DNA of 64,000 nucleotides from Myxococcota bacterium (GCA_039030075.1 JBCCEW010000020.1:1-64000), one strand, 5' to 3'; shown: positions 9,561 through 18,775, counted from the first letter of the stretch. Made by a program: numbers and translations. Notes: generated by a model not told the origin, from the sequence alone.

Positions 9561-10421
9561 TCAGTCGGCGGTGACCACGTTGCTGCGGAGGGTCCCGATC
9601 TTGTCGGCGGTGAGTTCGACCACGTCGCCCGGCTTCAAGAACACGCCGCGCGCTGCGCCGACCCCCGCCGGCGATCCGGTCAGGATCACATCACCCGGCT
9701 CGAGCCGCATGAACCGGGTGATCTCGGCGATGCAGCGCGCCACCGAGTGCACGAACTCGGTCGTGCGCGCGTCTTGTCGGATCTCTCCGTTGACGCGCGT
9801 GACGAGGTGAACGTCGAGCGGTTCGGGAAACTCGTCGGCCGTCACCAGGGAGGGCCCGAGCGGTTTGAACCCATCGATCCCCTTCGCCTGGCTCAGCTCG
9901 AACGTGGGCGAGGACATCGCGGTTCGCTGGACGTCCCGAGCCGAGACGTCGTTTCCCAAGGTGTAACCCGCGACGTGGGAGAGGGCGTCGGCCTCTTCGA
10001 TCTGGAACCCGGCGCGACCGACGACGGCGGTGAGCTCGATCTCGTAGTCCACCCTGTCGGGCGCGACCTTCGGCAGAACGATCGGGTCCTCGGGCCCGAC
10101 GACCGCGGTTCCCGGCGCCAGGAAGAACACTGGATGGTCCGGTACCTGGACGCCGAGACGCGCGAGGTTCTCCCGGGTCTCCTCCACGTGACTCGCGTAG
10201 TTGATCCCGATCCCGATCACCTTCCCGGGGGCGGGGACCGGGGCCCGCAACCGAACCTCGGAGCGATCGACCGTCTCGCGCACGGGCGCGGTGCGGGCCT
10301 CCTCGAGCATCGGGTCGGTTCCGAGCCGTGCACCGAGATCCGCTTCGGGTACGTCCAGGACCTCGAGGCGGCCGTTCTCGGCCTCGCGAGCAATCCCCCG
10401 GTCGGTGGAATAGAACTTCAT
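9561..10421 (-). CDS. Fumarylacetoacetate hydrolase (FAH) family protein
   Basis: 286 residues; ATG with GGAGGCGTC upstream. The fold signature is clear: KVIGIGINYASHVEE, FFLAPGTAVVGPED, the metal-binding VDYEIELTAVVG (Glu ligands) and NDVSARD, and the C-terminal LTGSPAGVG loop. FAH enzymes hydrolyse or hydrate acylpyruvates and 2-hydroxydienoates. Between a hydroxylase and a VOC dioxygenase, the likely role is processing a ring-cleavage product. It starts 15 bases after the hydroxylase stop and leaves 36 bases before the VOC gene. Confidence 0.85.
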   Translation of the reverse strand: MKFYSTDRGIAREAENGRLEVLDVPEADLGARLGTDPMLEEARTAPVRETVDRSEVRLRAPVPAPGKVIGIGINYASHVEETRENLARLGVQVPDHPVFFLAPGTAVVGPEDPIVLPKVAPDRVDYEIELTAVVGRAGFQIEEADALSHVAGYTLGNDVSARDVQRTAMSSPTFELSQAKGIDGFKPLGPSLVTADEFPEPLDVHLVTRVNGEIRQDARTTEFVHSVARCIAEITRFMRLEPGDVILTGSPAGVGAARGVFLKPGDVVELTADKIGTLRSNVVTAD

Positions 10422-10436
10422 GACGCCTCCGTTCGT

Positions 10437-12113
10437 TCAGGCCGTGTCGCCGCCGAGCAGGCTGCGAAGGGCGACCGCAAGCGCCCGCTCGGGATCGTCG
10501 GGTGCGGCTCGCGTCCGCCATGCCACGTGACCATCGGGACGCACCAGGACGGCTCCGTCCTCGACGCCATAGAGCGACGGGAACGCGTCGTTCGGATCTT
10601 CGATGTCCTCTCCGACGATCTCGACAGCGATCGGCAAGGGGGCGGCCTGCGCCGCGTCGCGCCACGCGTCCGCGCACTCGGGGCTGGCGACCAAGGTCCA
10701 ACGGCCTTCGAAGAGGTCGAGGCTCGACATCACGCGTCGGTCCTGGATCAGGCCGAAGTGGGGTGCGCGTGCACCCGGCCGCGCGTTCGGGACGTACTCG
10801 CGGTCCGGATCGGCGCGCAGTGGGGCGTCCGTGCCGTCGGCGAGGATCGCTCCCGTTTCGTAGTGGAAACCCAGATCGCGGCCGATCGCGCCGAAGTGGC
10901 CGGCCTCGCGCTCGGCGAGCGCTTGAATCTCCGCCGACAGGGCTTCGAACGTCACGTCTCCATCCGCGAGTCTCTGGGCCTGGTGGGCGGCCCCGCTCCC
11001 GATGACGCTGGCGAGGCCGGCCGCGTTCCGCACACTCCAATCGCAATTGCCCTGGCCCACCGGTTTGCGCTCACTCTCGTAGCTGTCGATGAGTGGCGCG
11101 CCGGCCTGGTCGGCGATGACCAGCGCGAGCTTCCAGGCCAGGTTGTGCGCATCCTGCACACCGGTATTCATGCCGAAGCCGCCGGTGGGCGGGAAACGAT
11201 GCGCAGCGTCTCCCGCGAGCAGGACCCGACCCTCCCGATAGCGTGTCGCGACCTGCGCCGTCATCGTCCACGGCCGGACCGAGCGGATCTCGACGGGGAC
11301 GTCGCGTCCGATCGCGCGGCGTAGGATCTCGGTGCAACGCGCTTCCGTGTAGCTCTCGAGAGAGACGCGCTGGTCGTCCCAGGCAGCGTGGAAGACCCAG
11401 CGTTGGCTGCCGTCCAATGCGATGAAGGTGCCCGGAACTTCCGTGTCGATCGTCCAGTAGAGGATGGCGGGTCGCTCTGCGGCCAGCGCGTCGAGGTCGG
11501 CGTGGAAGTAGATGCCGACCACGTGGGCGAGCGCCTCCGGCCCTTCCATCGGGATGCCGATGAGCCGGCGCGTGGTGCTGCCCGCGCCGTCGCAACCCAC
11601 CACCCAAGCGGCGCGAACCTCCCGCTCGCCCTCGGCCGTGCGCACGCGGGCCGACACGCCGTCGTCGTCGGGTTCCAGCGACACGAGTTCGGAGCCGAAC
11701 TCGACCCGCCCCGGGCCCTTCCGGGCGAGCGCGGACAGACGCGGTTCGATTCGGTCCTGGGCGCACGACACGGGAGGGGACGGGCTCAGCGCCGCGAGGG
11801 AGGGGAGGGCTTCGCGCTTGGGAACCAGCGAGAGGCGCGCGAACTCGTCGCCACTCATCGATCGCACCCAGCGCACATGGCCGCCGCGTTCCAGCGGCAG
11901 GGCGGCCGCACGGATCTCTTCGTCGATGCCCAGCGCGCGAAAGATCTCCATCGAGCGCTGGTTCACGACGTGGGCCTGGGGGTGATCGCAGGTCGAAGGG
12001 TTGCGCTCGACGAGCAGGGAGTCGACGCCGAATCGGGACAGCAGGATCGAAAGCACGAGGCCGGTCGGCCCGGCGCCGATGATCAGGACCGGGGTGTGGA
12101 TCGGTTCGCTCAT
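10437..12113 (-). CDS. FAD-dependent aromatic hydroxylase (MhpA/PHBH class)
   Basis: 558 residues. The ATG overlaps the stop of the upstream TetR gene by ATGA; CGAGG precedes it. Landmarks are the FAD dinucleotide motif VLIIGAGPTGLVLS, the DG motif VVGCDGAGSTTRR, and the second FAD motif VLLAGDAAHRFPPTGG. A C-terminal thioredoxin-like domain is usual in MhpA and phenol-hydroxylase relatives of this length. The protein should insert one oxygen into an activated aromatic ring using NAD(P)H. Operon partners (FAH hydrolase and VOC dioxygenase) support a phenolic substrate that is hydroxylated and then cleaved. Confidence 0.87.
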   Translation of the reverse strand: MSEPIHTPVLIIGAGPTGLVLSILLSRFGVDSLLVERNPSTCDHPQAHVVNQRSMEIFRALGIDEEIRAAALPLERGGHVRWVRSMSGDEFARLSLVPKREALPSLAALSPSPPVSCAQDRIEPRLSALARKGPGRVEFGSELVSLEPDDDGVSARVRTAEGEREVRAAWVVGCDGAGSTTRRLIGIPMEGPEALAHVVGIYFHADLDALAAERPAILYWTIDTEVPGTFIALDGSQRWVFHAAWDDQRVSLESYTEARCTEILRRAIGRDVPVEIRSVRPWTMTAQVATRYREGRVLLAGDAAHRFPPTGGFGMNTGVQDAHNLAWKLALVIADQAGAPLIDSYESERKPVGQGNCDWSVRNAAGLASVIGSGAAHQAQRLADGDVTFEALSAEIQALAEREAGHFGAIGRDLGFHYETGAILADGTDAPLRADPDREYVPNARPGARAPHFGLIQDRRVMSSLDLFEGRWTLVASPECADAWRDAAQAAPLPIAVEIVGEDIEDPNDAFPSLYGVEDGAVLVRPDGHVAWRTRAAPDDPERALAVALRSLLGGDTA

Positions 12114-12763
12114 CGTTTCGCCTCGCGCTCGGTCGTGGTCTCGGGCAGGAAGAGCGCGACAACGGCGTCCGCGTGGGCTTCGATCGCGTCTTTGTCGAAG
12201 GGATCCTGTCCCGAGAAGCGTTCGTACTCGCCCGCGACCGAATAGGGGACCGACGAAGCTCCGATCACCATGTACTGCAGCAGCGTCGGCGGCGCGGGAA
12301 GCCGGAGGCCTTCCGACTCGAGGGCCTGCCACTGGGCGGTGAGTGCCTCGAGCAGGGGCCGGAGATGGCGCTCTTGCAGCCACCGGGAGCGGGCGCTCGG
12401 GTGAATGCCCTCCTGCACCATCAAGCGCAAGAGTTCGGGATGGGCGGCCGCAAAGCGGACCAGATCCCGAATCACCAGGCGGAGTCGCGTGCGTTCGTCG
12501 ACGTCGGCGAGGCTGGCCACACGCGCTTCGTACTGGTCGCGAAGCGGGACGAAGACGTGGTCTGCCGCCGCGCGCCAGAGTGCTTCCTTCGTCGCGAAGT
12601 GATGACGGACCGCCGACTGGGCGACCCCGGCGCGCCCCGCCATGGAGCGCGTCGACGCACCTTCGAAGCCCTTCTCGGAGAACTCGTGCAACGCGGCCTC
12701 GACGAGCCGCGTGCGCGTCTCGATCCCGCGCTGATAGGGCCTGCGCTGCGCTCGCTTCGGCAT
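12110..12763 (-). CDS. TetR-family regulator of the aromatic hydroxylase operon
   Basis: 217 residues from ATG at 12763; an in-frame TTG at 12772 is an alternative. The N-terminal HTH is standard (FEGASTRSMAGRAGVAQSAVRHHFATKE). It is the first gene of the operon and overlaps the hydroxylase start by ATGA, so regulator and enzymes are translationally coupled. A good palindrome (12804-12821) lies in the divergent promoter region shared with a GST gene and is the likely operator. The ligand is presumably the aromatic substrate or an intermediate; this is inference. Confidence 0.87.
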   Translation of the reverse strand: MPKRAQRRPYQRGIETRTRLVEAALHEFSEKGFEGASTRSMAGRAGVAQSAVRHHFATKEALWRAAADHVFVPLRDQYEARVASLADVDERTRLRLVIRDLVRFAAAHPELLRLMVQEGIHPSARSRWLQERHLRPLLEALTAQWQALESEGLRLPAPPTLLQYMVIGASSVPYSVAGEYERFSGQDPFDKDAIEAHADAVVALFLPETTTEREAKR

Positions 12764-12803
12764 GTTTGCCAATATGACTCAATCGAGCAGATTTGGATAC
12801 CTA

Positions 12804-12821
12804 AAATAGTTCGAACGAGTT
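12804..12821. promoter_or_regulatory. Putative TetR operator
   Basis: An 18-bp imperfect palindrome with a perfect GTTCGAAC core; 14 of 18 positions are symmetric (AAnTnGTTCGAACnAnTT). It lies in the AT-rich 101-base space between the divergent TetR and GST genes. On the minus strand a TATTTT element starts inside it, 17 bases after TCAACA, so a bound repressor would cover the promoter. Confidence 0.5.
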
Positions 12822-12864
12822 ACTTTGTTGATCCCAGAGAGCCCACCAGGGCAGGGGAGGCGAG

Positions 12865-13935
12865 ATGGACCCGACCGAGTTCGAAGCCCTGGTCGTCGGA
12901 GCGAACGCCGAGATCGAACGGCCCTATCAGGACATCGCGGCGCCCGGCGGGCCGACGCCATCCGCGCGCCCGCGCTTCGAGCTCTACCACGCGGCCCCTT
13001 CCCTCTGTTCCCACAAGGTGCGCTTCGCCCTTGCCGAGAAGGGGCTGCCGTTTCGATCCCACGCACTCCGCATCGTGCCCGCCGGGCGGGCGATCCCGCA
13101 CAACTATCGGCCGGGCTACGTCCGCTTGCGTTTGGCGGGCGCACCCGGGTCCAACTACGTCTCGGGCTTCACGGGGCGTTCCTCCGTCGACACCGAGGGC
13201 TTCGATCCGGCGGTGGTGCCCACGCTCGTCGATCACGAAGCGACCCGCGTGATCGTCGATTCAGCGCTCATCTGCGACTACCTGGATCGCGAGGCGGGGA
13301 CGGGCCCTGCGCTGCGGCCAGCGTCCGCCTCCGACGCCATCGACGAACAGATCGCCATCGTCGACCGCGCGCCCCACGTGGCTTTGCTCTACGGCGCGAA
13401 TCCAGCGGGAGACCATCGTCCTGGCCTGATCGCGAGAGCGATTCGCGGCGTGCACGCCCGCAAAGAGGTCGCCTTGCGCAGGGCGATGGAGAAGCTCTCC
13501 GACGACGACACCGATCTGCGGGCCGCGTACGAGAGCAAGATTGCCAAGGAGCGGGCCGCCGCCCGCTTCGTTGCGTCTCCGACGTCGATGGGCACGATCG
13601 TCGGACAGATGCAGGAAGGGGTGGAGGCGCTCGAGAGGTCGCTCGAGAAGCACGGCGGGGACTGGGCCTGCGGCGGCGAGCTCACGCTCGCCGATATCGC
13701 CTGGGGACCGAGCCTGTTCCGGATGCGCTGGATCGGCATCGGCCATCTCTTCGCGCCGGACGGCGCCTGTCCGCGTGTTGCCGCCTATGCTGAACGCCTC
13801 TTCGCGCGGCCGGCGTTCCGTGCGATGGTCGTCGAGTGGCCCGGGGCCCACACCCCATCGCGCCACGTCCCCGAGATGAACACGCTCGGCTTCAAGGCGC
13901 GCGCGATCTGGCACGTGCTCCGTCACGGCCCCTAG
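12865..13935 (+). CDS. Glutathione S-transferase family protein, long form
   Basis: 356 residues; ATG after GGGAGGCGAG. An N-terminal thioredoxin-fold GST domain begins near residue 36 (ELYHAAPSLCSHKVRFALAEKG, shown in part), with VPTLVDHE and the Ser/Asp step DSALICDYL binding the glutathione gamma-glutamyl group. A helical C-domain ends in GGELTLADIAWG. It is over 100 residues longer than usual GSTs, with an insertion after the first beta-alpha-beta unit. LinD/PcpC-type reductive dehalogenases are GSTs of similar length, so dehalogenation or ether cleavage is possible but unproven. It is divergent from the aromatic hydroxylase operon. Confidence 0.8.
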   Translation: MDPTEFEALVVGANAEIERPYQDIAAPGGPTPSARPRFELYHAAPSLCSHKVRFALAEKGLPFRSHALRIVPAGRAIPHNYRPGYVRLRLAGAPGSNYVSGFTGRSSVDTEGFDPAVVPTLVDHEATRVIVDSALICDYLDREAGTGPALRPASASDAIDEQIAIVDRAPHVALLYGANPAGDHRPGLIARAIRGVHARKEVALRRAMEKLSDDDTDLRAAYESKIAKERAAARFVASPTSMGTIVGQMQEGVEALERSLEKHGGDWACGGELTLADIAWGPSLFRMRWIGIGHLFAPDGACPRVAAYAERLFARPAFRAMVVEWPGAHTPSRHVPEMNTLGFKARAIWHVLRHGP

Positions 13936-13961
13936 GCCGCACGCCGATCCACCGTGCGGCC
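13935..13961 (+). terminator. Hairpin at the end of the GST gene
   Basis: A perfect 8-bp stem GGCCGCAC/GTGCGGCC with an 11-base loop begins at the GST stop codon. No T run follows, so it is a candidate GC-rich terminator rather than a certain one. Confidence 0.45.
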
Positions 13962-14025
13962 CCGCCCCGGGATGCACCATGATGGGTGTTCGCACCTCCC
14001 GCGAGTCTCAACGAGGAGAGCGCCT

Positions 14026-14691
14026 GTGCATGACGGTTTGCCTGCCAACGACCCCGGTCTGTTCGAGTGCATGTACAACATGCGCGCCATGCGTCGACTG
14101 AAGCCCGACCCGGTGCCCCGTGAGATGATCGACCAGCTGGTCGAAGCGGCGACGCGAGCTCCCAGCGGCCAGAACACCCAGCGCTGGGCGTTCCTGGTCA
14201 TCACCGAGGCGGAGGGGCGCACCTTCTTCGGGGAGCGCTATCGGCACTGGTTCCGCACGCTGCTGGGCGACCGGATCTCGGAGCTCGAGGCCGACACGAA
14301 GGCCGCGCGCCAGATGGGTGCGGCCTTGTATCTGGCCGACCACATGACCGAGGTGCCGCTGCTGATCATTGCCTGCGGCAAGCGTGATTGGCCGTTCGCG
14401 GTTCCCGAAGCCGAGCGCGTCGGCCTCGCACCGCCGTCCTACGGTTCCATCTATCCAGCGGTGCAGAACCTCCTGCTGGCGTGTCGCGGACTCGGCCTGG
14501 GCGCGAGTCTGACCACCGTCCACCAGATGTTCGAAGGGGAGCTGCGCGCCCACTTCGGCATCCCCGACGACTACGGGATCGTGGCGTCGGTTCCGATCGG
14601 GTTCCCGCGCGGGAACTTCGGCCCGGTCACCCGTGAACCCGTTGCGACGAAGATGCACCTCGAGCGTTGGGGTGTGCACCCCGAGCGTTGA
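14026..14691 (+). CDS. Nitroreductase-family FMN oxidoreductase
   Basis: 221 residues. A GTG start is chosen because AGGAG lies seven bases upstream. The nitroreductase fold is clear from RAMRRLKPDPVPREMIDQLV and APSGQNTQRWAFLVI (FMN phosphate region), QNLLLACRGLGLGASLTT, and VPIGFPRGNFGPVTRE near the end. Family members reduce nitro groups, enones or flavins with NAD(P)H. No partner gene fixes the substrate; the neighbours are a GST and an exported protein. Confidence 0.83.
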   Translation: MHDGLPANDPGLFECMYNMRAMRRLKPDPVPREMIDQLVEAATRAPSGQNTQRWAFLVITEAEGRTFFGERYRHWFRTLLGDRISELEADTKAARQMGAALYLADHMTEVPLLIIACGKRDWPFAVPEAERVGLAPPSYGSIYPAVQNLLLACRGLGLGASLTTVHQMFEGELRAHFGIPDDYGIVASVPIGFPRGNFGPVTREPVATKMHLERWGVHPER

Positions 14692-14834
14692 GCTTCGGGC
14701 GGCCCTCCCGCCGACGCCCCGGAATCCGGCCGCAAGCGCCACCGCGCAGAGTATGCTGACCGTCCCTGGGGAGGGGCGCGCGATCGAAGCCGACCGCGGC
14801 ACGCGGCCTTCTGCCCGAAAACAGAGAGGGCCCC

Positions 14835-15731
14835 ATGCAGCTGCTGCCGATCGTTGCACTCGCGCTGACCATCTTCTCGGTTCCCCAGTTCGCCGTGGCC
14901 GCGACCGTGAGTCTCGCCGCCGGCACCGGGGCGATGAGCTGGGACACCACCACGAGTGTCACCTCGCCGCTCCAGAACACGGCAGTCACCCACCCGCTCT
15001 TCCCCGGGAATCGCCACACCCACGAAGGCTGGTTCCTGTACGTGCAGGAGTTCGGGATCCTGACCGAGCTCACGAACTTCAGTTCGGTCAGCGACGGCGT
15101 GAGCCAGGACGTGATCTCGGCCACCTCGATCGTGCTCGGTGAGACGTTCAACCTCGAGCTGAGCTATGGGCTGAGTGCCGTCGGACCGGACGGCTTGCCC
15201 CAGCTCGATTGGAGCGGCTCGATTTCGCGGATGTCGCCGGCCTCGCCCCTTCAGCTGTTGACGGTGCGCCTCTTCAACGTCTTCGACTACGACATCGGGA
15301 CGGCGCCGGGCTCGGATTCGGCGATCGCAATGCAGACGACGGGTCCCGACACGACGGTAATCGAGATCGATGGCCTCGACGGGATCAGCGGCGGGCGTGG
15401 TGTCTACGGACTCACGGGATACACCGCGGATACGCGAGCGAACGTGCTCGACCAGGTGATCCTCAACAACGTGTTGAACAACAGCGCTGCCCCCGGCAAC
15501 TACGACGTCGCGGGCGCCTTCCAGTGGACCTACGTGCTCTGCAAAGACCCTTCGCTCCCCGAGTGCCAGGGCACCGGAAACGGCAGTGGCCAGATGGGCG
15601 GCTTCGGGAACTTCGGTGCCGTTCCGGAACCCTCGACGGCAGCGCTGGTGGTGCTGGGACTGGGCGGCATGGCGCGTCGTCGCCGGCCCACACCTCAGCG
15701 TGTGCGCTGGAGCCAGGATCGCGCGGTGTAG
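14835..15731 (+). CDS. Exported PEP-CTERM protein of unknown function
   Basis: 298 residues; ATG after AGAGAGGGCCCC. It has a signal peptide (LLPIVALALTIFSVPQFAVA), a Thr/Ser/Asn-rich beta-type body without recognisable catalytic motif, two Cys near residues 236 and 244, and a Gly/Asn-rich linker. The tail is a textbook sorting signal: VPEPST, a hydrophobic stretch (AALVVLGLGGMA) and RRRR. About 15 residues follow the Arg cluster, slightly more than usual. Its 3' end overlaps the convergent gene by 37 bases. Surface or matrix location is inferred from the tail. Confidence 0.85.
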   Translation: MQLLPIVALALTIFSVPQFAVAATVSLAAGTGAMSWDTTTSVTSPLQNTAVTHPLFPGNRHTHEGWFLYVQEFGILTELTNFSSVSDGVSQDVISATSIVLGETFNLELSYGLSAVGPDGLPQLDWSGSISRMSPASPLQLLTVRLFNVFDYDIGTAPGSDSAIAMQTTGPDTTVIEIDGLDGISGGRGVYGLTGYTADTRANVLDQVILNNVLNNSAAPGNYDVAGAFQWTYVLCKDPSLPECQGTGNGSGQMGGFGNFGAVPEPSTAALVVLGLGGMARRRRPTPQRVRWSQDRAV

Positions 15732-16222
15732 CTCCGTTCCGCGCGGCCTTCGCGCGCAGACGCCGACCAGATCGACCACGACAGGGCATCGTCTCGCAGG
15801 GCGTACGACAGCTGCACCGTTTCCCGCGTGGTCGCTCGAGCGGCCACCTGTGCGGTCCAGGCGTTTCCCGCGAAGTCGAGCGCGAGACTGTCCAGCGCTC
15901 CCTCCGACGCGCTTCCGGTGAGCCCGAGCGGAGGACGCTGCGGCGAGATCGCTCGAAAGCGCAGCTCGTTGCCCGGCGCGCAGAAGACATGCGCGACTTC
16001 GAGCCGGAAGTCCCGCGCGGCTTCGTCGCCGTCGAGCCAGCGGAGCCGCGTGCGAATGCAGAGGGCACCGCTCGGTTCTGCCAAGATGGTGCGGTCATCG
16101 GCATAGGACCGGGTTCCCTCGTCGGGGACGCTCCAGTCGCCGCTGCCCGTCCAGGATCCGACGAGCGCCTGCAGTCGCTCGTGGAGGTCGCCGGAGGTCG
16201 GGTGTCCGTCGGAGGAGGGCAT
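15695..16222 (-). CDS. Small beta-barrel protein (FABP/nitrobindin-like), unknown function
   Basis: 175 residues from ATG at 16222. An earlier in-frame ATG at 16276 falls inside the predicted -10 box and is rejected. The sequence opens with LVGSWTGSGDWSVP and has alternating strands (ILAEPSGALCIRTRLRW, ELRFRAIS, TVQLSYALRDDALSW), resembling lipocalin/FABP-like DUF1794-type barrels. The family assignment is tentative because no heme-ligand His is obvious. A strong promoter with an embedded palindrome precedes it. Confidence 0.6.
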   Translation of the reverse strand: MPSSDGHPTSGDLHERLQALVGSWTGSGDWSVPDEGTRSYADDRTILAEPSGALCIRTRLRWLDGDEAARDFRLEVAHVFCAPGNELRFRAISPQRPPLGLTGSASEGALDSLALDFAGNAWTAQVAARATTRETVQLSYALRDDALSWSIWSASAREGRAERSYTARSWLQRTR

Positions 16223-16273
16223 GCGGTCTCGCTCGATCTCGAGGCGTCCGAGTCTTGTTCCCAGGCCTGGCGT

Positions 16274-16302
16274 CATATACGTTTTTTGAAATTGAATGTC
16301 AA
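16274..16302 (-). promoter_or_regulatory. Strong sigma70-type promoter for the beta-barrel gene
   Basis: On the minus strand an exact TTGACA (16302-16297) is separated by 17 bases from TATATG (16279-16274). Such a good match stands out in this GC-rich sequence. Expected transcription start is near 16267, leaving a leader of about 45 bases before the ATG at 16222. Confidence 0.6.
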
Positions 16303-16309
16303 TTTCAAA
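16285..16309. promoter_or_regulatory. Perfect 25-bp inverted repeat, probable operator
   Basis: TTTGAAATTGA, three bases (ATG), TCAATTTCAAA: two exact 11-bp arms. It covers the -35 element and the spacer of the minus-strand promoter and sits 83 bases upstream of the fumarase start on the plus strand. A dimeric repressor, TetR or MarR type, would fit; no regulator gene is adjacent. Confidence 0.65.
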
Positions 16310-16391
16310 TCTGGGTCGGCATCGGCCGAACCCCCGACCGCTCGGCGGAACCCCTGCCGTGTCACTCCGAAGGGAAGGATCGAGAATCAGC

Positions 16392-17780
16392 ATGGACGTC
16401 CGAATCGAACGCGACAGCATGGGAGAACTTCAGGTTCCCGCCGATCGCTATTGGGGAGCGCAGACCCAGCGTTCGCTCCAGAACTTCAAGATCGGCAGCG
16501 AGCGCATGCCGCGCCCCCTGATTCGTGCGCTCGGCCTGGTCAAGCAATCGGCCGCCGAAGTGAACGCCCGGTTGGGTGGCATTCCGGGCGACATCGCGAA
16601 GTCGATCCAGGCGGCGGCGCAGGAAGTGATCGACGGAGCGCTCGACGACCATTTCCCGTTGGTCGTCTGGCAGACCGGGAGCGGCACCCAGACCAACATG
16701 AACACCAACGAGGTGATCGCGAACCGCGCGATCGAGTCCCTCGGCGGCGAGTTGGGCTCGAAGACCCCGGTCCACCCCAACGACCACGTCAATCACGCGC
16801 AGTCGACGAACGACGCGTATCCGACGGCGATCCACGTCGCCGCTGCCGAAGAAGTGCGGAATCGTCTCCTGCCCGCGCTCGCACAACTCCGCGACACGTT
16901 CGAGAAGAAGAGTCGGGCCTTCGCCGAGATCGTGAAGATCGGGCGCACTCACCTCCAGGACGCGACACCGCTCACGCTCGGCCAGGAGTTCTCGGGGTAC
17001 GCGGCCCAACTCGCGATCTGCGAGCGTGCCCTCAGCAGCGCGCTCGAAGAGGTGTACCCGCTCGCGATCGGTGGCACCGCGGTGGGGACCGGGCTCAACA
17101 CCAAAGCCGGCTACGCGGAGGGCATGGCCGAGGCGCTCGCTCAGCGCACGGGTCTGCCGTTCGTGTCCGCTGAGAACAAGTTCGCCCAGATGGCCGGCAA
17201 GGAAGGGCTCGTCCACCTGCACGGCGCGCTCAACGCCGCCGCGACGGCACTCACCAAGATCGCCAACGACGTCCGCTGGCTGGCGAGCGGTCCGCGCTGT
17301 GGGATCGGCGAGATCCTGATTCCCGAGAACGAGCCCGGCTCCTCGATCATGCCGGGCAAGGTCAACCCGACCCAGAGCGAGGCGCTCACGATGGTGGCGA
17401 CCCGCGTGATCGGGAACGGGACGACGGTCTCGATGGCGGGCGCCTCCGGGAACTTCGAGCTGAACGTCTACATGCCCGTCATTGCGTACGCGACGCTGCA
17501 GTCGATCGACTTGCTTGCCAGCGCGACCGTGTCCTTCGACGAGAACTGCGCCGTGGGCATCGAGGCCAATCGCGAGAAGATCGACGAGAACCTCCACCGT
17601 TCACTCATGCTCGTCACGGCGCTCAACCCCCACATCGGCTACGACAATGCGGCCGATGTCGCCAAGACGGCCTACAAGCAGGGGAAGACTCTGCGCGAAG
17701 TCGCGGTCGAGAAGGGCTATCTCTCGGGCGAGGACTTCGATCGCTTCGTCGTGCCGGCCAACATGACGGGGCCGAAGTAG
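16392..17780 (+). CDS. fumC: Class II fumarate hydratase
   Basis: 462 residues, close to the usual 460-467. It converts fumarate and L-malate in the TCA cycle, in the cytoplasm, as an iron-free tetramer. The class II signature [13 protein letters not shown] is at 316-328, with catalytic Ser317/318 in the flexible loop. Substrate-binding blocks [10 protein letters not shown] and [14 protein letters not shown] and the His of [16 protein letters not shown] are all present. The ATG has AAGGATCGAG upstream. It is divergent from a beta-barrel protein gene and shares a palindrome-bearing regulatory region. Confidence 0.96.
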   Translation: MDVRIERDSMGELQVPADRYWGAQTQRSLQNFKIGSERMPRPLIRALGLVKQSAAEVNARLGGIPGDIAKSIQAAAQEVIDGALDDHFPLVVWQTGSGTQTNMNTNEVIANRAIESLGGELGSKTPVHPNDHVNHAQSTNDAYPTAIHVAAAEEVRNRLLPALAQLRDTFEKKSRAFAEIVKIGRTHLQDATPLTLGQEFSGYAAQLAICERALSSALEEVYPLAIGGTAVGTGLNTKAGYAEGMAEALAQRTGLPFVSAENKFAQMAGKEGLVHLHGALNAAATALTKIANDVRWLASGPRCGIGEILIPENEPGSSIMPGKVNPTQSEALTMVATRVIGNGTTVSMAGASGNFELNVYMPVIAYATLQSIDLLASATVSFDENCAVGIEANREKIDENLHRSLMLVTALNPHIGYDNAADVAKTAYKQGKTLREVAVEKGYLSGEDFDRFVVPANMTGPK

Positions 17781-17816
17781 GGGATACGTGGGCGGCGACG
17801 GGGTCCGCGCGGTCGG

Positions 17817-18596
17817 CTATCCGGCACTGCCGGAAGTGTGGCGACCCAGTGTCGCTTCGAACTCCGGACGTTGGGACAGCCGCAACCCGGGATAGAAGGC
17901 TTTCGCGTAGGAGGGCCGTGCGCGGGTACGCTCGAGCCACGACGCGAAGCCGGGCCGCTCGCTCCAAAGACCGTTCATGCCGAGGTCGTCCATGCGGTCG
18001 GCGAGCGGCAGCAGGCAGCAATCGGCCACGCCGAAGCTCTCGCCGGTGAGCCAGGGGCGCGTCTCGAGCAGGCCCTCCAGGCGGTCGATCGTCTGCTGGA
18101 GCTGGCGCGTCGACTCCTCGACGTCGGCCGCTTCGAAGCCCGCGCCCGAGTTCATCTTCCGATAGAAGCCGGAGCGCAGGGGCCGCTTGCGGGCTCCAGC
18201 GTCGAACTGCTCCTGGCTGGCGAACGCCGAGATCACGGGCAGGAACACGTGATGGAAGGAAGGGAAGCGAATCGCGACCGTCGGGACCTCTTCGAAGTAG
18301 CGCAGCAGCGCTCGCACCTTGGCGCGGGGCGCGGGCGTCTCGGGCAGCAGGCGCGGTTCGGGAAAGACCTCGTCGAGGTACTCCATGATGCACGAGGAAT
18401 CGGTGATCGCTTCGCCCTCGTGGAGGAGGGTCGGGACCACGCCGTTCGGGTTGAGCTCCAGGTAGTCCGGCGACAGGTGGTCCTCGGTGGCGAAGTTCAT
18501 TTCGTGGGATTCGAAATCGAGGTCCTTCTCGGCGAGGACGAGCCGCACCTTCTGGCTGCACGTCGAGTAGGGGGAGTGGTAGAGCGCGAGCGTCAT
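17817..18596 (-). CDS. Glutathione S-transferase family protein
   Basis: 259 residues; ATG with GAGGGATGC just upstream. The N-terminal thioredoxin fold shows ALYHSPYSTCSQKVRLVLAEK, then VVPTLLHEG and DSSCIMEYLDE (glutathione site). The C-terminal helical domain ends in LTGESFGVADCCLLPLADR. The STCSQKVR active-site segment resembles beta-etherase/dehalogenase and zeta-like GSTs more than classical enzymes. The substrate is unknown. It is unrelated in position to fumarase, which converges on it. Confidence 0.82.
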   Translation of the reverse strand: MTLALYHSPYSTCSQKVRLVLAEKDLDFESHEMNFATEDHLSPDYLELNPNGVVPTLLHEGEAITDSSCIMEYLDEVFPEPRLLPETPAPRAKVRALLRYFEEVPTVAIRFPSFHHVFLPVISAFASQEQFDAGARKRPLRSGFYRKMNSGAGFEAADVEESTRQLQQTIDRLEGLLETRPWLTGESFGVADCCLLPLADRMDDLGMNGLWSERPGFASWLERTRARPSYAKAFYPGLRLSQRPEFEATLGRHTSGSAG

Positions 18597-18775
18597 GCAT
18601 CCCTCGAGGCCTGGGTGATGGAATCGCGGCAGCATAGTGCCGTCGCTCGGGCCCAGCGACGGGCGCATCTTCGGGGGCAACTCGCTACGGTACGCGCACC
18701 GGGCAGGGTGAGGCCCGGTCACGGGTGAGCGAGCGCGCTGCTCCTCCCTGGAACACCGAGAGGCACACGCGCTCC

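Noticed and set aside
9540-11324. Long plus-strand frame opposite FAH and hydroxylase genes
   Set aside because: Antisense to two well-supported enzymes; no motif.
16276-16420. Longer N-terminus for the small beta-barrel protein
   Set aside because: The upstream codons cover the predicted -10/-35 and palindrome, and the extra residues look noncoding.
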